Positions 58,212 to 64,000 of a stretch of DNA of 64,000 bases are shown here, one piece after another. The notes under the pieces are model-generated. The model saw only the letters and a list, made by a program, of their open reading frames with translations, made no database searches and had not been told where the DNA came from. The DNA lies in NCBI GenBank assembly GCA_010093705.1, contig MU006093.1, positions 1,234,849 to 1,298,848 of the forward strand, written 5' to 3'. The number at the start of each line of letters is the position of its first letter. Positions within the stretch are counted from its first letter, which is position 1. The stretch comes from Patellaria atrata CBS 101060. Lineage: Eukaryota > Ascomycota > Dothideomycetes > Patellariales > Patellariaceae. The position numbers were made by a program, and so were the translations under genes.

Positions 58212-61200
58212 TTACAGTGCTGTCTTCCAGGTTTCCATACCAACACCACAAACTACAAAGGTCACCTCCGAAGAATCTACTGTCTCTGTAATGATGTCCA
58301 TCGATGATACATCCGCAATTGAGGTAAACTCTTCCGTATGGTTCATGATATCAATGCAATCTGCCCCAGTTCGGGATAGATCGACTAAGATGTCCCATGA
58401 TTTGAGGCGTTGATCATTGCTGGAGGTGATTCCACGGTAATGGTAGGTTTGAAGTTTGTTGTCCAACTCTATAGGGATTATTAAGGAAGCATTGACCGCC
58501 GCGGCATGAGCTCGTGGAATCAAAATCGTGTGTAGTCCTTGATCTTTATCCATAATAAAATGATCCCATCGGACAATACTAATCCCAATGGCATTATCGT
58601 CTCCGCCTGTGAGCACTACGGTGATACTAGCGTTAGGAGAGTGATGACACAATGTTTTAATGCTGTTTTGATGTATCTTGCGATAGAAGAATATGTCCAT
58701 CGCAATTGGTATCCTGGATACGGACGCCGACGCTTTACCACCTTCAACTATCAGTGAGGGGAACTTCCAAAAAACGAGGTTTCCATCAGTTGCAGCAGCG
58801 GTAAATATCGACCATTCTGCGATAGGAGTGAAGAGAAATGCTTGAGTTAAACAGCAGGTCATATAATTGGTTGATAACAACAGATTCCAGGTTTTGTCAG
58901 TGGGTGTGGACATGTAGTCATACACCTAGAATGGTCAGTTACTTTATTACTGACAGATATATGTACTCACCCTTATTGTAGAGTCAGAATACACCATAAA
59001 GATAATAAAAGAATCACTATCCCCTTTTAATGTAACGTTATTACTTGATTGTTTCTCCTTTGCGTAGAAGCTCATAATTCTAAGGTCAATTGCATCGCTA
59101 TACGGTACGCATTGCGATTCACAAACTACGCCGATACCAAGCTGGGGGACTTGTCTCACTTTCCAAACAAAGAATTCCTCGGTCCCACCGCTGCTGAATA
59201 GAAACCTCCCGTCGAAGGACCATTGAAGATGTTGTAACCCAGTATTATGCCTTTTTAGAACCTTTAGACATCTGAATCTTGGGATCTCGCTGTCAGTATT
59301 GACGTAATCCCATATCCTGATATCAGTATCCTCTGATCCGGTAGCGATAAGTTGTTGACCTTCCGAGGTGTTGGCAGTCGCGGCAGATTTGATCTCTCGC
59401 CCATGTCCACCCTCAGTTAAGAGTTGTTGAATAGATCCATCCGCCTGAATTTTACAGGTTGATGCTTTTGTCCATATGAGCGTGCAGCCACCGACGTTTT
59501 GACCAATATTCTTGAAGGGCAAGAAGGCCCACTTGCGGTGTGCACCTCCACAATTTATGGAACAAATTTCTTGTCTAATCGTCTCGTCCCAGAGGATAAA
59601 CCGTTTACTATGGAAACCATAAATGAATAAATGATCTTGCATGAATGCGCCTTCGATATTCGGTCCAAATGGTAGACTACTTTGATGCACTAGGATAGGA
59701 CGGATTTCCTCGACGTGATCAAGATCCATAACTGCATAGTTGCCATCTCGACCCGTAGAAAGTATCCAAGCGTGGTTTGTCTGGGAGTTTCGATCAGGTG
59801 GAACTAATGTCAGCGATGTCACGGCCTCCTTACCATGAAGACCTTTGATAATTTCATTGGCACTGAAGCCCTTGCGAGTACTCCGTCCAGCTCCATTGGG
59901 AGTTGGAATAGGAGAAACGGCTAGGGAGCCGCTTCTGCTACCGAGATAAAGCTTGCTCTCATCTCGGTGATTGATCACCCTAAGCATGCTAGTCACGATG
60001 AATGAAGGTGGTAGTTGAATATCGACGTTTTGCAAAATTTTCATATGATTAGACAGATCGATTGAAAGAAGGTGGGCTGTCTGAGACCCTATATAAGTGA
60101 CCAAGATGTCCACTAGATTCTGTGAATCTCTTGTTACGATCTCGGTAGCGAAGAGTCCAGTTACTTTGCCTCCCATGCAGCATAATTGATCGCAAAAATC
60201 CCGGGTATGATCATAGACATAGACAATGCCTGTGGTTCCCGCAAAAAAAGCGACTCTCTGGGAAGGTAGGCCGACAGATACGGAGTATCCTTTAATCTCA
60301 TCTGTCTGTACAATGACTCTCCATTCTAGCTCTTCACCAAATGCGTTATCTGGATGTTTACTCGCTAAAAGAACTGCGCCAGAATTCGTGGTCGTAATGA
60401 ATGAGTTCGCGCTTACGAAGGAATAAGAGCGAAAAAGGTCCTTGACACCTACTGCACTATCCGCCAGAAATGTTCCAGATATTTGTAGATGTTCCAGTCC
60501 TGTGGTAGCAGCAGGTTCACTAATCAAACCCGGGTTGGGTTTTATCTGCTCTGATTTCACCGCTTCAAATACTTCTTTGATAGTCAATTCACGTTGGCGC
60601 GAAGGAGAGTTGAGTATTTTTTGCAAATGCACACATACGATGCTGCCATCCGCACCCCCAGTCACTGCATGCCGAGTACATGGTGGAGATTTCGAAATAC
60701 TGCTCGACCAGATATTCTTACCAACATGGGCCGGAAAAGTTCTGATGTTATTCAACGTAAGAGCATCATTTACTATTTTAGGTGCCGTCTGAAGATGCCA
60801 CAGCTGTGCGCTTGCATCTTCGCCAACAGATAGGAGGTGTATCGAATTCAGCATAGCAAGGTGAATGTCTTCCGATAGTATAAATTGAACGTTCCATATC
60901 CTGGATACATGTCCCCAACTAAGAGCAATCGGTTTCGAAGAACTCGTCGGAATGTCCACTTCTTCTACGGTATTTACTGGAGTAGTTTGCTGATGGAGGC
61001 TGTAATCTACTTCCAAGGGAATTAGAGAGGGACTATCAGTCGTGACATCTTTAAGATCCCAGATCCTAATCGTTCTATCATCACTGCAACTCGCAAGGAT
61101 CCGTGTTCCTTTAAATGAGACTAATGACGGTGAGATCTTCAACCCAAAAATGGACCCTTCGTGGCCAGTGAAAGTATGATGAACCTGCGTGATAGAGAGG

Positions 61201-61859
61201 CCACTTGTTGCGATGATCGAAGACCAGACTATGATTTCCCCAAAAGCAGTACCAGCGGCAACTAGGATCCGACATGGTGACAGCCAAGTGACATGTGCAG
61301 CGTATAATATACACCGGGCACTTGCGGTGAGTTCTAGTAGTTGGGGATTGTACTCTCCTTGGGGGGTTTTGTGTACAGTAACCTCGAATAGAGCATTGTG
61401 AGCCGTGATTAGAGCGGCTTTCAAAGTCTGTATGCAAGATCTATCCTCGGAGGGAGATGAAAATTCAATATCTAAAACCCAGTCTCCGACTCTTATTAGT
61501 GGTCCTAGACAGAGTGACACCGATCGGATAGAGTGAACATTATTTGACGCTCCCAAAGTCACCAATCGAACGAGTTCCGCACCCCAAATAATGGCAATTC
61601 CTTCCCTGGAGTGTGCAACGATACCGTGAATTGCTTGATCTTTGAATACTTGATGCGTCCACACCAACGACGCGCTATCCTTGTGAATACATCGTATGAA
61701 TGGTCCTACTCCTGCAAGTAAGTACTCTTCACCTCCGAGCTCATAGTGCTCCAGGGCTGTAATGGGGGCCAATAACCAATCTTGCTGAATATGTCTTAGT
61801 AATGCGATAATATATCGAAGTTGATATGATTAGAAAGATACCTTGAGCACGCGAGACAT
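58212..61859 (-). CDS. WDR6/Trm734 (Rtt10) tRNA 2'-O-methylation factor
   Basis: Large multi-propeller WD40 protein; the yeast homologue Trm734 (Rtt10) partners Trm7 in methylating position 34 of tRNAs. Exons 61842-61859 (only 18 bases, MSRVLK), 58971-61784 and 58212-58925; introns of 57 and 45 bases, both phase 0 (donors GTATCT, GTGAGT); 1181 aa. Seen after the micro-exon: QDWLLAPITALEHYELGGEE with EYLLAGVGPFIRC, the typical WDR6 opening; WLSPCRILVAAGTAFGEIIV; FTGHEGSIFGLKIS with ILASCSDDRTIRIWDLKDV; SVGEDASAQLWHLQ; ILSTGRDGNYAVMD; IATGSEDTDIRIWDY; and in the last exon IPRAHAAAVNASLII with SSNDQRLKSWDI. Without the micro-exon the frame has no ATG near its start. Confidence 0.9.
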
Positions 61860-62235
61860 GGAGAGGTGTCGTCCAACTTCTAAGGTCGGAAAATTCTGAA
61901 ACCTAAGAGTAATTGATACTCCACTAGATATGGATATCTAACGAGCACCGTTTTTTCAAAATCAAGTTTTATTGTCATTCTTGTTAGAGCGTCTATAATT
62001 ATCTTGTAATTTCTGCAGCGCTTACAAGGATTATCGTTAGTTTGTGACTTGATTCATATTGTATATTTAAAGTACAGTACAAGTTCGGGAGAATTACATA
62101 CGGTCTCTGGGCTACTGCCCTATTTCAAATCATAAGTGATCACGGTTATTAATGAGCAGATGGATATCTGCAATTACGATCTGGAAGGACCAGATTCTCA
62201 CTCTATCAGTATACATGTACTTTTCTATCTGGTCT
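61860..62235. other. intergenic
   Basis: About 375 AT-rich bases between WDR6 start and JIP5 stop, both on the minus strand. Nothing recognised. Confidence 0.45.
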
Positions 62236-63560
62236 TTAATCCAGTCCTTGAAAAGCCATAACATGTCGACCCCCACTCTTATCTCTGCCTTTGTTACGCT
62301 TTCTCTTTTTCCTTTTCCGCTTTGTTGATTCCCTTTCTGAGCTGTTGTCGTCGCTGTTGTCGCTATCGTCGCTATCCGAGTCGGCCTCTCTCTTAGCGGT
62401 ATCGGTTCCATCGAGTTCTTGACCTTCATCACCAATGGCCTCATGCCATACTTTTATTACCTGTCCCCCCCCACTAATCATCCTGCCACCAACGTCAAAT
62501 CCGAGAGCGATTACACCCTCCGCTTCATCATGCCTAACACCTCCGATAACTTTGTTCATACCGAGTTTCACGAATCGTATCTCTCCCCCTCCCCCTCCAA
62601 CAGCAACTGTCTTACCCCTTGGGCCAATATTCTCCGGTAAGAGAGTTAGCGCATCCAAGCTATCGCCGCCACCAGCTCCACGATATACTATAATCCGTTC
62701 ATCCTGATCATCCCATACACCACGCTCCCATAAGGTTAAAACCCCACCATCTCCTCCCGCTAGAATCTTTTCCCCACGACTAGTTCCTTTAGCTGGGAGG
62801 CCTCCGACGTATAGAGAACTTAACAACTCCTCTTCCTGGTCTTCACTTCGAACCAGAACCCCACGTCGCAGATCCGTAACCGCTAAGGTGGTGCCTCCTG
62901 TTGACACCCATTGCTTGCTGAATCCACTGGTGCTTGTATCAGAGGGTGGAAGAGGTGTTAGAGAAGAGATATAATCGTCGTGCGGATGATATGTCTGTTG
63001 TGACCTCGCGCTTTTGAATGTATTGTCTACGCGAAGATCATAGAGATACAAAGCTGAAGAATCGGTGGCTAGAAGGAGGGTTTGAGGAGAAAGGCAATGA
63101 ATCAAAGAAGGGACGTCTAAATCTCCAGTTGCGCTGCAAGAGTTAGTAAGAGTAATTATATATACTTATGAGCTACATACGCGTCAATTGGCACGGCTAC
63201 CTTGCTTGCAACTTGGCCAGTTTCTGAGCTTGCTGCTTTCACAATTCCATCTGTCCCTGCTGAATATAGTGTCTCTCCGTCAATGCCAAAAGCTAATGAC
63301 CGACAACTGCCTTTATGTCTTCTCGTCCGCCATCCTGTCTCTATCTGTCCACAACCATTCTCTGAAGCTGATTTTCCGTCATTGCTGATCCCGTCATCGC
63401 TATCACCTACGGGCGGTAGTCGGAAGGTTTGTACATGACCTGCGGCAAGACCAATGGCAAGAAGTGGCTCACGAGGATGGAGGATCTGAGTAAAGAGATC
63501 GGAGGTCAATTGCAAGGTGCAGATTGTGTCGAACATTGGAGTTTGTTGCTGGAGCTGCAT
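62236..63560 (-). CDS. JIP5: JIP5/WDR55 WD40 ribosome-biogenesis protein
   Basis: Nucleolar WD40 protein of the Jip5/WDR55 family, needed for 60S/rRNA processing. Exons 63181-63560 and 62236-63133 (47-base intron, donor GTATGT, phase 2), 425 aa; most family members start at the second Met (63536, [10 protein letters not shown]), giving 417 aa. Seen: [39 protein letters not shown], the family's clearest blade; [15 protein letters not shown] with [57 protein letters not shown]; and an acidic Asp/Ser tract followed by [18 protein letters not shown], a nuclear or nucleolar targeting tail, ending HVMAFQGLD. Same strand as WDR6 but with separate promoter space. Confidence 0.94.
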
Positions 63561-63849
63561 AATTTAGTGTCCCTCTGCCCTTATCTAGTTTAGGTGCACC
63601 ATCACCAGCATGAAACAACTTTCGTGGTCACGTGAAATTCTCGTAAAGACTACAAAAGTCGCGTGTCTGAATGATAGCTTATGTGTAGTTTAATACTATT
63701 TCATCATTGTTTCAAAGTACATGATCAGGTAATAATTCTTTGTCGAACATCGCAGTATGTAGTTCTACTTTATGGTAGAATGAGCGGATAGAGCTAGTAC
63801 AGTAGAGTGGACGCGACGCGAAACAATATGACAACCATCAAGATCTTCA
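63561..63849. other. intergenic
   Basis: Upstream of JIP5; no gene recognised. Confidence 0.4.
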
Positions 63850-64000
63850 TCAAATCACGATACTGCCCAGAGTATCAACTACGACCCGGAGGAATGCTTG
63901 CTGAAGAAGAGCACCGATAGTAGGATCCGTTTGATCAACGGTATCAGGAAGTCCAAAGGCGGACATTCCTTCAACACAGGCTTTTGTAGCAGAGTAATAC
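63850..64000 (-). CDS. partial gene at window edge, possible SDR tail
   Basis: Minus-strand frame open from the window edge to a stop at 63850-63852. It contains YYSATKACVEGMSAFGLPD, which resembles the YxxxK active-site helix of short-chain dehydrogenases, then TIGALLQQAFLRVVVDTLG. Only about 44 residues follow the motif, short for a complete SDR, so this may be a spliced 3' exon, a truncated gene, or chance similarity. Confidence 0.3.
   Translation of the reverse strand, partial: YYSATKACVEGMSAFGLPDTVDQTDPTIGALLQQAFLRVVVDTLGSIVI

Overview
The window is nuclear DNA of a filamentous ascomycete (Pezizomycotina). Evidence: many introns of about 45-150 bases with GTRNGT donors, CTAAC/CTGAC-like branch sites and CAG/TAG acceptors; a SepA/Bni1-type formin; a GH115 glucuronidase; DUF7918- and DUF7580-type genes; and a Tc1/mariner element. 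Class or genus cannot be fixed from sequence alone. Most genes are spliced, so single open frames under-describe them; exon joins below were worked out by eye from splice signals, phase and family similarity.

Left part (0.6-20 kb), compact housekeeping: delta-12 fatty acid desaturase (-), ORC5 (+, three exons), SelO (-), CRT10-like (+, five exons), a THEM6-like thioesterase-fold protein (-), a conserved hypothetical (+), then a divergent pair of small ER membrane proteins, serine palmitoyltransferase small subunit (-) and EMC7 (+), which start about 120 bases apart.

Middle (20-38 kb): a 1421-residue single-exon protein joining SUMO-interaction-like motifs, a Myb/SANT domain, WD40 repeats and a cysteine cluster (+); a DUF7918-like gene (-); the SepA/Bni1 formin (-); a small single-pass membrane protein (+); and NAD-dependent formate dehydrogenase with a mitochondrial leader (-).

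Right-middle (39-54 kb), the accessory part: a head-to-head pair of diverged paralogues of unrecognised family that share both intron positions; an LAT-type amino acid transporter (-) divergent from mitochondrial leucyl-tRNA synthetase (+); and a decayed DUF7580 gene (about 50.1-53.3 kb) split by a 1251-bp Tc1/mariner element and a 251-bp LTR-like insert, each with its target duplication.

Right end (54-64 kb): secreted GH115 (-), the tRNA-modification factor WDR6/Trm734 (-, with an 18-base first exon), the ribosome-biogenesis WD40 protein JIP5 (-), and a fragment at the edge. No rRNA, tRNA or CRISPR array was found. The best candidates for something undescribed are the paralogue pair at 39.7-42.5 kb, the 18-residue-period repeat ORF at 19.9-20.2 kb, and the SIM/SANT/WD40/Cys-cluster protein.
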